From contig CAYXFU010000005.1 of NCBI GenBank assembly GCA_964464375.1, positions 68,413 to 132,412 of the forward strand: DNA of 64,000 nt, in the 5' to 3' direction. Source of the stretch: CAIOZA01 sp964464375 (GTDB taxonomy: Bacteria > Bacteroidota > Ignavibacteria > Kapaibacteriales > UBA2268). Under the pieces are notes generated by a model. That model was not told the origin of the DNA. It made no database searches and saw only the letters and a list, made by a program, of their open reading frames with translations. Position numbers and translations under genes: made by a program. Each line of letters begins with the position of its first letter. Position 1 is the stretch's first letter. This document shows positions 8,764 to 18,199 of the stretch, one piece after another.

Positions 8764-9090
8764 TTATTCTACGGATTTAGTTTTACCGAAAAATTTCCAG
8801 ATACCATAAGGAATAATGAAGCAATATCCCAGTACAAGTAGAATGGGTCCTATTGAAACAGCAAACACATTGTTCCATTTACCGGATTCAACTGCCGGTT
8901 GATCAGTTATACCTGTAGCCATCAGCAGGTATCCAATAATAATTGTTCCAACTCCTATAGCAAGAATAATAAGATTTTTCTTGATTAAAGGAAATTCCCA
9001 AGAAACTTTATTACTCTTTGCTTTCTTTGCTGAAGCGACTAAAGAGCCTGTTCTGCTCGTAATAATGCGATCGTTTTTGTCTTTTGCCAT
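8764..9090 (-). CDS. DUF3098 family membrane protein
   Basis: A 108-residue protein with a basic cytoplasmic N-terminus (about 38 residues) and two membrane helices (39-60 and 75-97). The pattern of NLIILAIGVGTIIIGYLLMATG, a short loop and FAVSIGPILLVLGY matches DUF3098, a small family typical of Bacteroidota. No function is known. In many relatives it lies near ftsX or undecaprenyl-phosphate genes, but that context is absent here. Confidence 0.75.
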   Translation of the reverse strand: MAKDKNDRIITSRTGSLVASAKKAKSNKVSWEFPLIKKNLIILAIGVGTIIIGYLLMATGITDQPAVESGKWNNVFAVSIGPILLVLGYCFIIPYGIWKFFGKTKSVE

Positions 9091-9186
9091 TATATTTCCA
9101 ATTATGTTCTATAATTTATTTTCAAATTTAATCAAAATCAATTGAATATAAACGTATTTTTTTATTTAAAAAATAAACGTTTTTTC

Positions 9187-9194
9187 TATCTTTG
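9187..9194 (+). promoter_or_regulatory. Promoter -7 element (TATCTTTG) of the peptide-use operon
   Basis: TATCTTTG matches TAnnTTTG and has a T-rich TTTA about 18 bases upstream. It is followed by roughly 100 bases of leader before the ATG at 9303. Confidence 0.55.
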
Positions 9195-9302
9195 TATTTT
9201 CCTGCTTTATGCAAAAATTATATATATTATTGTATTTGAGCAAAACAGACTGGAAAAGACTAACAATTGAATATTTTTTTTAAATTTTTTATAGGATTCT
9301 TT

Positions 9303-10943
9303 ATGTTCAAAGGACATCCCAAAGGGTTATTAATTGCATTCTTCGCTAATATGGGCGAGAGGTTCGGATTCTACACAATGATGGCTATTCTGGTATTATT
9401 TCTCCAGGCAAAATTCGGCAAAACAGCCGCTGAAGCAGGAGACATTTATAGCTGGTTTTATTTTTCTATTTATGGGCTCGCTCTGGTTGGTGGATTAATC
9501 GCCGACAAGATGCAAAATTACAAGGGTGTAATACTTATCGGTTTAGTGATTATGTTTCTTGGATATGCTCTCATGTCTGTTCCAGGTATGACGGAAGCAA
9601 TCACATTAACCGGACTATTCACAATTGCTCTCGGAAACGGTTTATTCAAAGGAAACCTGCAGGCATTGGTAGGACAGATGTACGATGACCCTAAATACTC
9701 AAAACTAAGAGATTCTGCTTTCAGTATTTTCTATATGGGTATCAATATCGGTGCTTTCTTCGCACCTAGTGCAGCAAGCGGAATTAGAAGCTGGTTTCTT
9801 AGCTCTAAGGGATTCGGGTATGATCCCGATCTTCCGGCACTTTGCCATGAAGTTATCAAAGGACAAACTTCAAATCTTGCAACTATCCAGACACTTGCCG
9901 ACAAGGTTAGCGGGACACACGTAACTGACCTGGTCGCGTTTGCAAATAATTACCTTAATGCATTCGTTACAGGATATAACTATGCTTTTGGAATTGCTGC
10001 AATAGCAATGATTATATCAACAATTACGTTCATAATCTACAAGAGTAAACTGCCGGACAGAAAGAAAGCAGTGGACAAGGATTCTTCAGTACCAACCATG
10101 TCTAAGGCAGAAGAGAAACAAAGATTGATTGCATTAATACTAGTATTTATTGTGGTAATTTTCTTCTGGATGTCGTTCCATCAAAATGGATTAACAATGA
10201 CTTTCTTTGCCCGTGATTATACTGTAAAAGCAGTTGATGCCTTTACATATTTATTCTTTGATCTTAAAGCATTTATTTCAATTATTGCCGCAATATTTGG
10301 TATAGTTCTATTGCTTGGCAAGAATCATAAACCTCAGACTAAGGGAATCGGTGCTTTGTTGTTGGTGGCCGGATCAGCAGTAACATATTATTTCTACAGT
10401 AATTATCCTGCTCTCAATCCAATTGAACCTGAAATATTTCAGCAGTTTAATCCAATATTTATCGTATTCCTAACGCCTGTTGTTGTTTGGTTTTTCTCTT
10501 GGCTTAATAAACGAGGAATTGAACCATCGACACCCAAGAAAATCGGTTTTGGTATGATACTAGCAGCACTAGGATTTATAGTGTTATTGCTGGGGTCATT
10601 CAATCTCTTATCCCCAAGTACTCTTGCCGGGCAACCATCACCTGACAGAATATCAGTTTATTGGCTGATTAACAGTTATCTTATATTGACAGTTGCTGAG
10701 CTTTTCCTGAGTCCAATGGGACTTTCATTTGTGTCTAAAGTAGCTCCACCTAGATTCCAGGGACTAATGCAGGGTGGCTGGCTTGGTGCCACTGCTATTG
10801 GAAACAAATTACTCTTTATCGGCAGTTCTTTGTGGGTTGCGATAAATATTTGGCAGGTTTGGGGAATTCTCGTTGTATGTTGTTTGATTTCAGCACTGTT
10901 TATATTCTCAATTATGAAAAAACTTGAGAATGCAACAAAATAG
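9303..10943 (+). CDS. POT-family peptide:proton symporter
   Basis: The gene encodes 546 residues with about 12-14 membrane segments and POT/PTR2 features: GERFGFYTMMAILVLFLQ near residues 18-36, a GLIADK loop, FSIFYMGINIGAFFAP, FWMSFHQNG and a C-terminal YLILTVAELFLSPMGLSF followed by QGLMQGGWLG. The ATG at 9303 is chosen because AGGA lies upstream and family similarity begins there; a TTG at 9267 is less likely. The first Glu of the usual ExxER motif in helix 1 is replaced (NMGER). It heads an operon with peptidase T and an OPT transporter, so di/tripeptide import is the likely role. Confidence 0.9.
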   Translation: MFKGHPKGLLIAFFANMGERFGFYTMMAILVLFLQAKFGKTAAEAGDIYSWFYFSIYGLALVGGLIADKMQNYKGVILIGLVIMFLGYALMSVPGMTEAITLTGLFTIALGNGLFKGNLQALVGQMYDDPKYSKLRDSAFSIFYMGINIGAFFAPSAASGIRSWFLSSKGFGYDPDLPALCHEVIKGQTSNLATIQTLADKVSGTHVTDLVAFANNYLNAFVTGYNYAFGIAAIAMIISTITFIIYKSKLPDRKKAVDKDSSVPTMSKAEEKQRLIALILVFIVVIFFWMSFHQNGLTMTFFARDYTVKAVDAFTYLFFDLKAFISIIAAIFGIVLLLGKNHKPQTKGIGALLLVAGSAVTYYFYSNYPALNPIEPEIFQQFNPIFIVFLTPVVVWFFSWLNKRGIEPSTPKKIGFGMILAALGFIVLLLGSFNLLSPSTLAGQPSPDRISVYWLINSYLILTVAELFLSPMGLSFVSKVAPPRFQGLMQGGWLGATAIGNKLLFIGSSLWVAINIWQVWGILVVCCLISALFIFSIMKKLENATK

Positions 10944-10976
10944 TATTATTTAAATTATGAATTGGAGTTTTAAATT

Positions 10977-12224
10977 ATGAATCAGTCAGTTTTAGATAGA
11001 CTTTTGAGATATGTAAAAATAGATACTCAATCAAAAGAAGATTCGGATACATTTCCGAGCACAATGAAGCAATTTGATTTAGCGAATCTTTTGGTTGCAG
11101 AACTTAAAGAGCTTGGTTTGAATGCCGCAATTGATGACCATTGCTATGTGATGACAACAATACCGGCGAATTTGCCTTCATCGCATCCGGCTTATGGCAA
11201 AGTTCCCGCAGTGGGCTTTGTCGCTCATGTTGACACTTCACCTGAAGTATCAGGAGAAAATGTTAAACCACAGATTATTAAATATGAAGGTGGTGATATT
11301 GTTCTCCCCGGCGATACAAGTGTTGTCATCAAAGCATCTGAAAATCCCGGTTTAGAAGAATGTATCGGGCATACACTCGTAACAACAGATGGCACAACAT
11401 TACTTGGCTCTGATGATAAATCTGGTATAGCTGCTATAATGACAGCCGCACAAACATTAGTAAATAATCCCGATATTCTTCACGGTGATATTCAAATCTG
11501 CTTCACACCTGACGAAGAAGTCGGTATGGGTACAAAGTATTTCGATCTGGAAAAATTTGGAGCTAAATACGCATACACAATTGACGGTGACCTTCCCGGT
11601 GAACTTAATAAAGAAACATTCAGCGCAGATGCAGCGATTGTTACTGTTTTCGGAAGAGATATACATCCAGGCAGTGCCAAAAATATTATGGTTAACTCAG
11701 TCAGAGTAATTGCTGATATTATTGCAAAAATGCCAAAAGAAAAAGCACCCGAAACAACTGAAAATTATGAACCATATCTTCATCCATACGTTCTCGAAGG
11801 TGGTGTATCGAAATCAACATTAAAAATTCTCTTCAGAGATTTTGAAACAGCAGGATTAGCCGTTCATAAGGAGAGAATGGAGAAAATTGTTGCCGAAGTT
11901 CAGCTTATGTATCCGGAAGCTAAGATCCAACTTGAAATAAAGGAACAGTACAGAAATATGCGAGATAAGCTAGTCGAACAACCTGAAGTTTTGGATTACC
12001 TTTGGGAAGCCGCAACAATTACAGGCGTCAATCCTTACTGGAAACCAATCAGAGGCGGCACAGACGGCTCCAGATTGACGGAAATGGGGTTGCCCACTCC
12101 GAACATCTACACAGGAGGTCAAAACTTCCACAGCCGTCAGGAATGGGTTTCAATAGATTCTCTCAATAAAACAGTAGAAACAATTGTAAATCTGATAAAA
12201 GTTTGGGTAGAAAAAAGTAAATAA
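10977..12224 (+). CDS. pepT: Peptidase T (tripeptide aminopeptidase)
   Basis: A cytoplasmic di-zinc M20 aminopeptidase that removes the N-terminal residue from tripeptides. All expected ligands are visible: HVD (His84, Asp86), Asp146 in GSDDKSG, Glu180/Glu181 in TPDEEVGMG, Asp203 in TIDGD and His385 in GGQNFHSRQEW. Its 415 residues match the family. It has GGAG upstream of the ATG, starts 33 bases after the POT gene and is followed 23 bases later by the OPT gene, so imported peptides would be cleaved by this enzyme. Confidence 0.96.
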   Translation: MNQSVLDRLLRYVKIDTQSKEDSDTFPSTMKQFDLANLLVAELKELGLNAAIDDHCYVMTTIPANLPSSHPAYGKVPAVGFVAHVDTSPEVSGENVKPQIIKYEGGDIVLPGDTSVVIKASENPGLEECIGHTLVTTDGTTLLGSDDKSGIAAIMTAAQTLVNNPDILHGDIQICFTPDEEVGMGTKYFDLEKFGAKYAYTIDGDLPGELNKETFSADAAIVTVFGRDIHPGSAKNIMVNSVRVIADIIAKMPKEKAPETTENYEPYLHPYVLEGGVSKSTLKILFRDFETAGLAVHKERMEKIVAEVQLMYPEAKIQLEIKEQYRNMRDKLVEQPEVLDYLWEAATITGVNPYWKPIRGGTDGSRLTEMGLPTPNIYTGGQNFHSRQEWVSIDSLNKTVETIVNLIKVWVEKSK

Positions 12225-12247
12225 CAAATATAAAAATTGAGGATTTA

Positions 12248-14251
12248 ATGGAAAATACATCAACGCCAAGTACCGGTTTGCCCGAAAATGCTTATCGTGA
12301 ATTAAAGCCGGGAGAAGTATATCAGCCTATTCTTTCGCCGCAGTATGAGTTTCCCGAAGTTACTACCTGGTCTGTCATGTGGGGATTATTAATGGCAATT
12401 ATTTTTTCAGCTGCCGCCGCATATTCCGGGTTGAAAATTGGTCAGGTTTTCGAAGCAGCTATTCCAATTTCTATTATAGCAGTAGGTGTTTCAAAATTTG
12501 CAAAAAAGAAATCAGCTCTGGCGCAAAACGTGATTATTCAGTCAATCGGAGCCAGCTCAGGTGTTATAGTTGCAGGTGCAATCTTCACAATTCCTGGTCT
12601 ATATATACTTCAAGCTAAGTATCCCGAAATTCAGGTTGATTTTCTTCAAATCTTTTTTTCCTCACTTTTAGGTGGCTCACTTGGTATATTATTTCTGATT
12701 CCATTTAGAAAGTATTTTGTAAAGGACATGCACGGTAAGTTTCCTTTCCCTGAAGCTACCGCAACAACCGAGATTCTTATAACAGGTGAAAAGGGCGGCA
12801 ATCAGGCAGCAATTTTAATTACCAGTGGACTGGTAGGCGGATTTTTTGAATTCCTTGCTTCTTCTATGAGACTTTGGAGTGATACATTTACAACAAGAAT
12901 TGTTCCTATCGGACAGTTCTTATCTGATAAATATAAGCTGGTGTTCAAGATGAGTGTTAGTCCGCTTGTATTCAGCTTTGGGTACTTAGTAGGTCTAAAA
13001 TTCTCTTTAATAATAACTGTGGGTTCGCTATTGTCATGGTTTGTGCTGGTACCACTATTGAATGCAATAGGTGGAGTAGCCGCTGGAGCGAATGGTGTGA
13101 ATATTTTTGCTGCGATGACTCCTGAATCAATTTTCAGAGGTTACGTCAGACCAATTGGTATCGGTGCTATTGCAATGGCTGGTCTGATCGGTATCATCCG
13201 TTCGTCTTCAGTTATCGGTTCAGCTTTTAAGCTTGCAGTTGGCGGAATAGGTAAAGGGAAGAAAAAATCGGAAGTTGAAGTAGAAAGAACACAAAGAGAT
13301 CTTAAAATGCCCGTTATTATGATGGGTTTATTAGTTGTAATTATAGTACTGTTCTTCTTCCTGATGTTGGGCGTTAAAATCACAGCAGCTCAGTCGGGAA
13401 TAGCCTTGATGACAATAGTAATTATCTCTTTCCTCTTTACGACAGTCGCTGCCAATGCTATTGCTATTGTTGGCACTAACCCAGTTAGTGGAATGACATT
13501 GATGACACTTATTGTTTCCTCTTTCGTTCTTGTTGGAGCCGGACTCAGTGGTCCAACAGGCATGGCAAGTGCATTAATCATTGGTGGCGTTGTTTGTACT
13601 GCATTATCCGTAGCAGGTGGATTTATTACAGACTTGAAGGTTGGTTACTGGATTGGTACAACACCTGTAAAGCAGCAGATGTGGAAATTCCTCGGTGTAT
13701 TTGTGTCATCTGCAACAGTTGGTTTAGTTATCTATGTGCTTGCTAAAGCTTATGGTTTCGTGCTGACACCTGAAACACCAAATCCATTGATTGCGCCTCA
13801 GGCAAATGCTATGGCAGCAGTTATTGAGCCATTGATGCAGCCCGGTGCACAGATTAACTGGATGCTTTACGTCGTTGGAGCATTTATCTCTTTCTTTGTA
13901 TATCTTTTGGGGATTTCCCCATTGGCATTTGCTCTTGGTATGTTTATTCCATTGGATTTGAATACACCTCTTATTGTTGGTGGATTGATAAATCATTTCA
14001 TCGGAAAGAGCTCGCAGGATAAAGCTGTTTCTGAGGCACGTTTACAGCGTGGCACATTGATTTCATCAGGCTTTATTGCCGGTGCTGCATTGTTTGGTGT
14101 TCTGGGAGCGATTCTACTGTTCTTTGAGGTTGATCCGGCAATTAATGTGTGGAAAGATAACCTAGTCGGAGCTGAATGGACTGCACTGATCGCATTCATT
14201 TTCATTCTCATTTATTTTGTATGGGATACAAAAAGAGCAAAAGTAGATTGA
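12248..14251 (+). CDS. OPT-family oligopeptide transporter
   Basis: The protein has 667 residues and about 15-16 hydrophobic segments. OPT features include an early SVMWGLLMAIIFSAAAAYSGLKIGQVFEAAIP, the KFPFPEATATTEIL motif near residue 168, a GANGVNIFAAMTPESIFRGYVRPIGIGAIAMAG stretch and a C-terminal SPLAFALGMFIPLDLNTPLIVGG. The family carries peptides or metal chelates; bacterial members resembling this one are annotated as oligopeptide transporters. GAGG precedes the ATG. Position behind pepT supports peptide import. The exact substrate is inferred. Confidence 0.93.
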   Translation: MENTSTPSTGLPENAYRELKPGEVYQPILSPQYEFPEVTTWSVMWGLLMAIIFSAAAAYSGLKIGQVFEAAIPISIIAVGVSKFAKKKSALAQNVIIQSIGASSGVIVAGAIFTIPGLYILQAKYPEIQVDFLQIFFSSLLGGSLGILFLIPFRKYFVKDMHGKFPFPEATATTEILITGEKGGNQAAILITSGLVGGFFEFLASSMRLWSDTFTTRIVPIGQFLSDKYKLVFKMSVSPLVFSFGYLVGLKFSLIITVGSLLSWFVLVPLLNAIGGVAAGANGVNIFAAMTPESIFRGYVRPIGIGAIAMAGLIGIIRSSSVIGSAFKLAVGGIGKGKKKSEVEVERTQRDLKMPVIMMGLLVVIIVLFFFLMLGVKITAAQSGIALMTIVIISFLFTTVAANAIAIVGTNPVSGMTLMTLIVSSFVLVGAGLSGPTGMASALIIGGVVCTALSVAGGFITDLKVGYWIGTTPVKQQMWKFLGVFVSSATVGLVIYVLAKAYGFVLTPETPNPLIAPQANAMAAVIEPLMQPGAQINWMLYVVGAFISFFVYLLGISPLAFALGMFIPLDLNTPLIVGGLINHFIGKSSQDKAVSEARLQRGTLISSGFIAGAALFGVLGAILLFFEVDPAINVWKDNLVGAEWTALIAFIFILIYFVWDTKRAKVD

Positions 14252-14278
14252 TTTTTTAAGAACGTGCTGTCAAAAAAT

Positions 14279-14356
14279 GTCATTTTTAGTGAAACGTACT
14301 GAACCGAAGAATCCAGTATTCATGCGGACTGGAATCCTCACTTCGTTCGGAATGAC
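14279..14356. repeat. Dispersed GTCATT...AATGAC inverted-repeat element
   Basis: The element starts GTCATT and ends AATGAC and contains an internal hairpin (CCAGT...ACTGG, 14313-14332). Similar short elements lie at 16750-16819 and near 60925. It fills the spacer between the OPT gene and the next gene. Confidence 0.6.
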
Positions 14357-14389
14357 AAATTAATATTTTTGAGTAGAAAAGGTAAACGA

Positions 14390-15472
14390 ATGGATAACAA
14401 CAATAAAGAAACAATAGAAGAAGCTAAAAAGAAACCTTCGGAAAAGAAGAAGCAATATTTGGGAATGCTTTTGGCTATCGTGCTTGTTGTTGCCTCTATT
14501 TACTATACGACTAAAGATATTGACCTGGGGAAACTTTGGTCTATCATAATCAATGCTGATTATCTCTGGGTTATATTATCCGTTCCGGTTATGCTTTTAT
14601 CTCATTGGGTTAGAGCTTACAGGTGGAAAACCATGCTTCAGCCAATTGTAAAGAATGCACATGTATGGAATCTATTCTCTGCTGTTATGGCTGGTTATGC
14701 CGTCAATAATGTCAGTCCTATTCCGCGTGGAGGTGAGTTTGTCCGACCTTATATATTTGCCCGACGCGAGAAAGTTTCTTTCACGTCTGTGTTTGCAACT
14801 ATAATTGTCGAACGATTCGTCGATGTTCTCGTATTGTTGCTAATGTTCGGAGCCGTATCTTTCACCTTCAGGGATCAAATTCGTACTGCACTTCCTAACT
14901 TACAAGCAGAAAGGATGCTCTTTCCTGTTCTGATTTTCGTTGGTGTTTTGATATTATCATTCTGGCCCCGATTGGTCAGATCTATCATCAAGATTATTAT
15001 CAAACCTCTTTCCGAGAAAATATATGACAAAATTAGTGTTCTCTTCGAGAAATTCGTCATTGGGCTAAGTATTATTCATAAGCCTTCACAGTATTTTAGA
15101 CTTACTGTAGAATCTCTATTGATATGGCTTCTCTATACAATACCAATGTTCCTGATGTTCTTCTCCTTTGGGTTTAATAGTGCACCATATAACCTGGGTT
15201 TTGATGATGCCATACTGCTTATTGTTATTTCCGGAGTAGCTTTTACAATTTCACCGACACCGGGAGCAATCGGTGTTTTCCATTTCCTGATTCAAAATAC
15301 TTTGGTTAAGCTTTATGGTATAAGTCCTGAAGCCGCTCTTGCTTATGCAACCGTGAATCATGGCATTGGTTATCTTCTTCAGGTTGTCGTTGGCGGATTG
15401 TTCCTTTTGAGAGAGAATCTTAAAAGAATTCCTCATCAGGAAGACATAGAAAAAGATCTTGAGAAAATATAA
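14390..15472 (+). CDS. YbhN/lysylphosphatidylglycerol synthase transmembrane-like protein
   Basis: The 360-residue protein has a charged N-terminus (about 25 residues rich in Lys/Glu) and about eight membrane segments with the LPG_synthase_TM/UPF0104 pattern: HWVRAYRWKTMLQP, AGYAVNNVSPIPRGGEFVRPYIFARRE, a long central loop and SPTPGAIGVFHFLIQ near residue 285. Family members include MprF flippase-type domains and glycosyl-lipid exporters; no synthase domain is attached. The ATG at 14390 has AAAGG upstream and is preferred to the TTG at 14369. The lipid substrate is unknown. Confidence 0.85.
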   Translation: MDNNNKETIEEAKKKPSEKKKQYLGMLLAIVLVVASIYYTTKDIDLGKLWSIIINADYLWVILSVPVMLLSHWVRAYRWKTMLQPIVKNAHVWNLFSAVMAGYAVNNVSPIPRGGEFVRPYIFARREKVSFTSVFATIIVERFVDVLVLLLMFGAVSFTFRDQIRTALPNLQAERMLFPVLIFVGVLILSFWPRLVRSIIKIIIKPLSEKIYDKISVLFEKFVIGLSIIHKPSQYFRLTVESLLIWLLYTIPMFLMFFSFGFNSAPYNLGFDDAILLIVISGVAFTISPTPGAIGVFHFLIQNTLVKLYGISPEAALAYATVNHGIGYLLQVVVGGLFLLRENLKRIPHQEDIEKDLEKI

Positions 15473-15521
15473 GTATCTCAATTTTACTTAAATATTAAAA
15501 TTAGCAAAACTCTTAATTACA

Positions 15522-16694
15522 ATGGAAATATCAAAAGTATATATAAAAAATGGTCACGAAAGGCGTCTGTTTTTCGGGCATCACTGGATATTCAGTAATG
15601 AACTGACACACATACCACAACTTGAAGCAGGAACAATTGTTGAAGTATTCAACGATCAATCCAAATCTTTTGGATATGGTTTCTTCAATCCGAGCAGTCT
15701 TATTTCTGTAAGACTATTATTCACTGTTGAGCCACCAGATAAATCACTTTTTGTTACCAGAATCCAATCTGCGTTGAATTACAGAGAAAAACTCTTCCAT
15801 GGTAGTAAAGTTTACAGGCTTGTATTCGGAGAATCGGACTTTCTGCCGGGATTGATTATTGACAGATATGGAGATTATTTAGCTCTTCAATCTTTATCTG
15901 CCGGAGTCGAAAAGAACCTGACAATCATCGTAGAAGCACTTCTTGAAGTTATGCCGGAAATAAAGGGAATCTACGCTAAAAACCTATCTTATCTACGTCA
16001 GATGGAAGGTTTAGAGCAGAATGAGTATTTACTATTTGGAACTATTCCCGAAGAAAATATTGTTGATAAAGATGGTATCAAACTCAGCATCTCATTAGTA
16101 GGTGGTCAGAAAACCGGATATTATCTTGATCAGAGAATGAACCGTAAGTTTATCCGAGGATTATCCGATGGATTACGTGTACTGGACTGCTACACGAATC
16201 AGGGTGGATTCGCATTGAATGCTTCGTTAGGCGGAGCTGAGGAAGTAACAGCTATTGATACTTCACAATCTGCACTTGATAAAGCTGCTTTGAATGCAAA
16301 AATAAATTCATTCAACAATATCACTTTGTTTAATGCAGATGTTGCAACATTTCTTGAACAATCAATCGTTGATAACAAAGAATGGGATTTGATTATTCTC
16401 GATCCACCGGCATTTGCGAAGAATCGCAAGAAAGTTCCAGTTGCTAAAGCCGGATATGCAAAAATTAATCGTTTGGCTATGAGGTTAATTCCAAGCGGCG
16501 GATTTCTGGCGAGTTCCAGTTGTTCTCAACAGATTGACGAGAATGATTTCCTTGAGATCATTCACGTAGAAGCATCGAAGCTGGGCAAACAGCTGAGATT
16601 GGTTTTCAGAGGCTTGCAGTCGCCTTGTCATCCGATACTTACGGCAATGCCTGAGACAAAGTATCTTAAATTTTTCGTTCATCAGATTATTTAA
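15522..16694 (+). CDS. rlmI: RlmI-type 23S rRNA cytosine-C5 methyltransferase
   Basis: An N-terminal PUA domain (about residues 2-75, starting with KVYIKNGHERRLFFGHHWIFSNE) is followed by a Rossmann SAM domain with QKTGYYLDQRMNR, VLDCYTNQGGFAL near residue 220, ID in the acidic motif and catalytic LDPPAFAK. The C-terminal SSCSQQ carries the second conserved Cys region. This matches the RlmI family, which methylates C1962 of E. coli 23S rRNA; RlmI-like paralogues exist, so the exact base is inferred. It follows the previous gene by about 50 bases in the same direction. Confidence 0.88.
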   Translation: MEISKVYIKNGHERRLFFGHHWIFSNELTHIPQLEAGTIVEVFNDQSKSFGYGFFNPSSLISVRLLFTVEPPDKSLFVTRIQSALNYREKLFHGSKVYRLVFGESDFLPGLIIDRYGDYLALQSLSAGVEKNLTIIVEALLEVMPEIKGIYAKNLSYLRQMEGLEQNEYLLFGTIPEENIVDKDGIKLSISLVGGQKTGYYLDQRMNRKFIRGLSDGLRVLDCYTNQGGFALNASLGGAEEVTAIDTSQSALDKAALNAKINSFNNITLFNADVATFLEQSIVDNKEWDLIILDPPAFAKNRKKVPVAKAGYAKINRLAMRLIPSGGFLASSSCSQQIDENDFLEIIHVEASKLGKQLRLVFRGLQSPCHPILTAMPETKYLKFFVHQII

Positions 16695-16749
16695 TCCCGG
16701 ATTGTTCAAAATGAACTATCTAAAAATGCTACAACACAATATCCAGCCT

Positions 16750-16819
16750 GTCATTCCTGCGAATGCAGGAATCTTATTTAAGTTAAATACAGCATAGATT
16801 CCCGTATTCACGGGTATGA
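16750..16819. repeat. Dispersed GTCATT...ATGAC element with two hairpins
   Basis: The element begins GTCATTCCTGC and ends GGGTATGAC. Two hairpins are visible: ATTCCTGC-GAAT-GCAGGAAT at 16753-16772 and CCCGT-ATTC-ACGGG near 16800-16814. It belongs to the same class as the element at 14279-14356. Confidence 0.7.
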
Positions 16820-16865
16820 CAAAGTCTAATAATTATCAGGAAATCACTAGAATAACGAAAATAAA

Positions 16866-16897
16866 TTTGAAAATTTCTCTAAAAAATTCTAATTTTG
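16866..16897 (+). promoter_or_regulatory. Promoter of tRNA-His
   Basis: TTTG at 16866-16869 and TAATTTTG at 16890-16897 are separated by 20 bases, matching the Bacteroidota vegetative consensus TTTG-N19..21-TAnnTTTG. The tRNA begins 19 bases after the -7 element. Confidence 0.8.
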
Positions 16898-16916
16898 TAA
16901 TCCTATTTGGGGACAT

Positions 16917-16990
16917 GGCGGTCTTAGCTCAGTTGGTAGAGCATCAGATTGTGGCTTTGAGGGTCACGGGTTCGAGCCCCGTAGATCGCC
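16917..16990 (+). tRNA. tRNA-His(GTG)
   Basis: The cloverleaf folds fully. The encoded G at 16917 acts as the G-1 typical of tRNA-His and pairs with C73; the acceptor stem GCGGTCT pairs with AGATCGC with one G-U; the D arm is GCTC...GAGC; the anticodon stem TCAGA/TTTGA holds loop TTGTGGC with anticodon GTG; the T arm is ACGGG-TTCGAGC-CCCGT. CCA is not encoded. It has its own promoter and terminator. Confidence 0.95.
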
Positions 16991-16996
16991 CAAACA

Positions 16997-17030
16997 AAAC
17001 AGGCTGGATATTGCATCCAGCCTGTTTTTT
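16997..17030 (+). terminator. Rho-independent terminator of tRNA-His
   Basis: AAACAGGCTGGA and TCCAGCCTGTTT form a perfect 12-pair stem around a 7-base loop, followed by a run of T. Confidence 0.92.
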
Positions 17031-17453
17031 GTATGATATTACTCAATCAATTACTGTACTAATTGACATCCAAAACAATCCCTGTTCTAATTATTTACCC
17101 TGTCCAAACTAGTGTTGACTTTTAAAGCATCATGAAATCCTTGATTTGACCATAATAGAAATTTCAAATTATTCTCCTTGACAATGAATGATGAAGCGAT
17201 AGACACATAATTTCTAGCTGAAGATTCTATGGATTGCAACTTTTGTAACTAGTTTTGGTAGAAGACTGAAAATTACACTAACTTAATCTCTTACTCAGTC
17301 GCTTCTTCCCCTGATTGGCAGTTAAATACGAGGAATTCTAATACGCTTTAATTTCAAGGGAATGACTGGCATTCTGGCACTCGAGTAAGAGCATATTTGA
17401 TAAAGACTTGAAAAAATGATAATTTGCGGATAATAATTTGATGAATTGTTAAA
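17031..17453. other. Gene-free spacer between tRNA-His and recO
   Basis: I see no convincing open frame, repeat or RNA fold in these 420 bases. The recO promoter is presumably here but no clear TAnnTTTG stands out. Confidence 0.6.
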
Positions 17454-18188
17454 ATGATTATATCGACAGAGGCAGTAGTTCTTCATTCCAGGAAATTCGG
17501 TGATACAAGCAAGATCGTGAGCTTTTATACTCAGGAAGACGGGCTGATTTCTACTATTGCCAAAGGGTCTCGTGCATTGAAGAATAAGTTCGGGAGTTCG
17601 CTGGATCCACTGAATTGTTCTGAAATTACATATTACAGGAAGCCGAACAGGGATTTGTTTTTGCTATCGAAAGCTGAACTAGTTAAGACTTATAAATCCA
17701 TTTTAACGTCATACGACAAGATGATAGCGGGTTTGGCAGTTTTGGAAACAGTTTCACAGTCGCAAACTCATCATGAACCGAATGAAAATCTCTATAAACT
17801 GATTTTCAGGACATTGGACGCAATGAATACACACGATGAGATGGAAACAAGTATTTTGATGAAATTTTTAGTTGATATTACATCTATATTGGGTTTTGAT
17901 CTTGATTTTCATTTTCTGAATTTTTTGGATGAAATCAAAAATGAATATGTTTATCTTTCGGTGGATAGTGGGGAATTTGGATTGAATCCAAAATCACAAC
18001 ATAGATTTAAAGTCAGGAGAGCAAGTGCAGATTATCTATTTAAAATTAATTCAATGAGTTGGGATAAACCAGACATTCCAAACTGTACAGGGAATTTATT
18101 TACAGAATTACGTGAATTGATGTCGAGATATTTAACTTTCCATTTTGATAAAAGGTTCACTTTTCGTTCTTATGCAGAAATAAATTAA
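17454..18188 (+). CDS. recO: DNA repair protein RecO
   Basis: RecO helps load RecA on SSB-coated single-stranded DNA in the RecF pathway. The 244 residues begin with the N-terminal OB-fold pattern (STEAVVLHSRKFGDTSKIVSFYTQEDGLISTIAKGSR) followed by the helical RecO_C region. The four-cysteine zinc site seen in some RecO proteins is not complete here: only isolated cysteines (LNCS, PNCT) are found, which is common in the family. It is followed 11 bases later by the CNNM gene, so both are probably co-transcribed. Confidence 0.88.
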   Translation: MIISTEAVVLHSRKFGDTSKIVSFYTQEDGLISTIAKGSRALKNKFGSSLDPLNCSEITYYRKPNRDLFLLSKAELVKTYKSILTSYDKMIAGLAVLETVSQSQTHHEPNENLYKLIFRTLDAMNTHDEMETSILMKFLVDITSILGFDLDFHFLNFLDEIKNEYVYLSVDSGEFGLNPKSQHRFKVRRASADYLFKINSMSWDKPDIPNCTGNLFTELRELMSRYLTFHFDKRFTFRSYAEIN

Positions 18189-18199
18189 ATTTAGAATAA

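Noticed and set aside
16816..17112. Open frame across tRNA-His
   Set aside because: It covers the tRNA and its terminator; its residues (AQLVEHQIVALRVTGSSPVDRP) are the translated tRNA.
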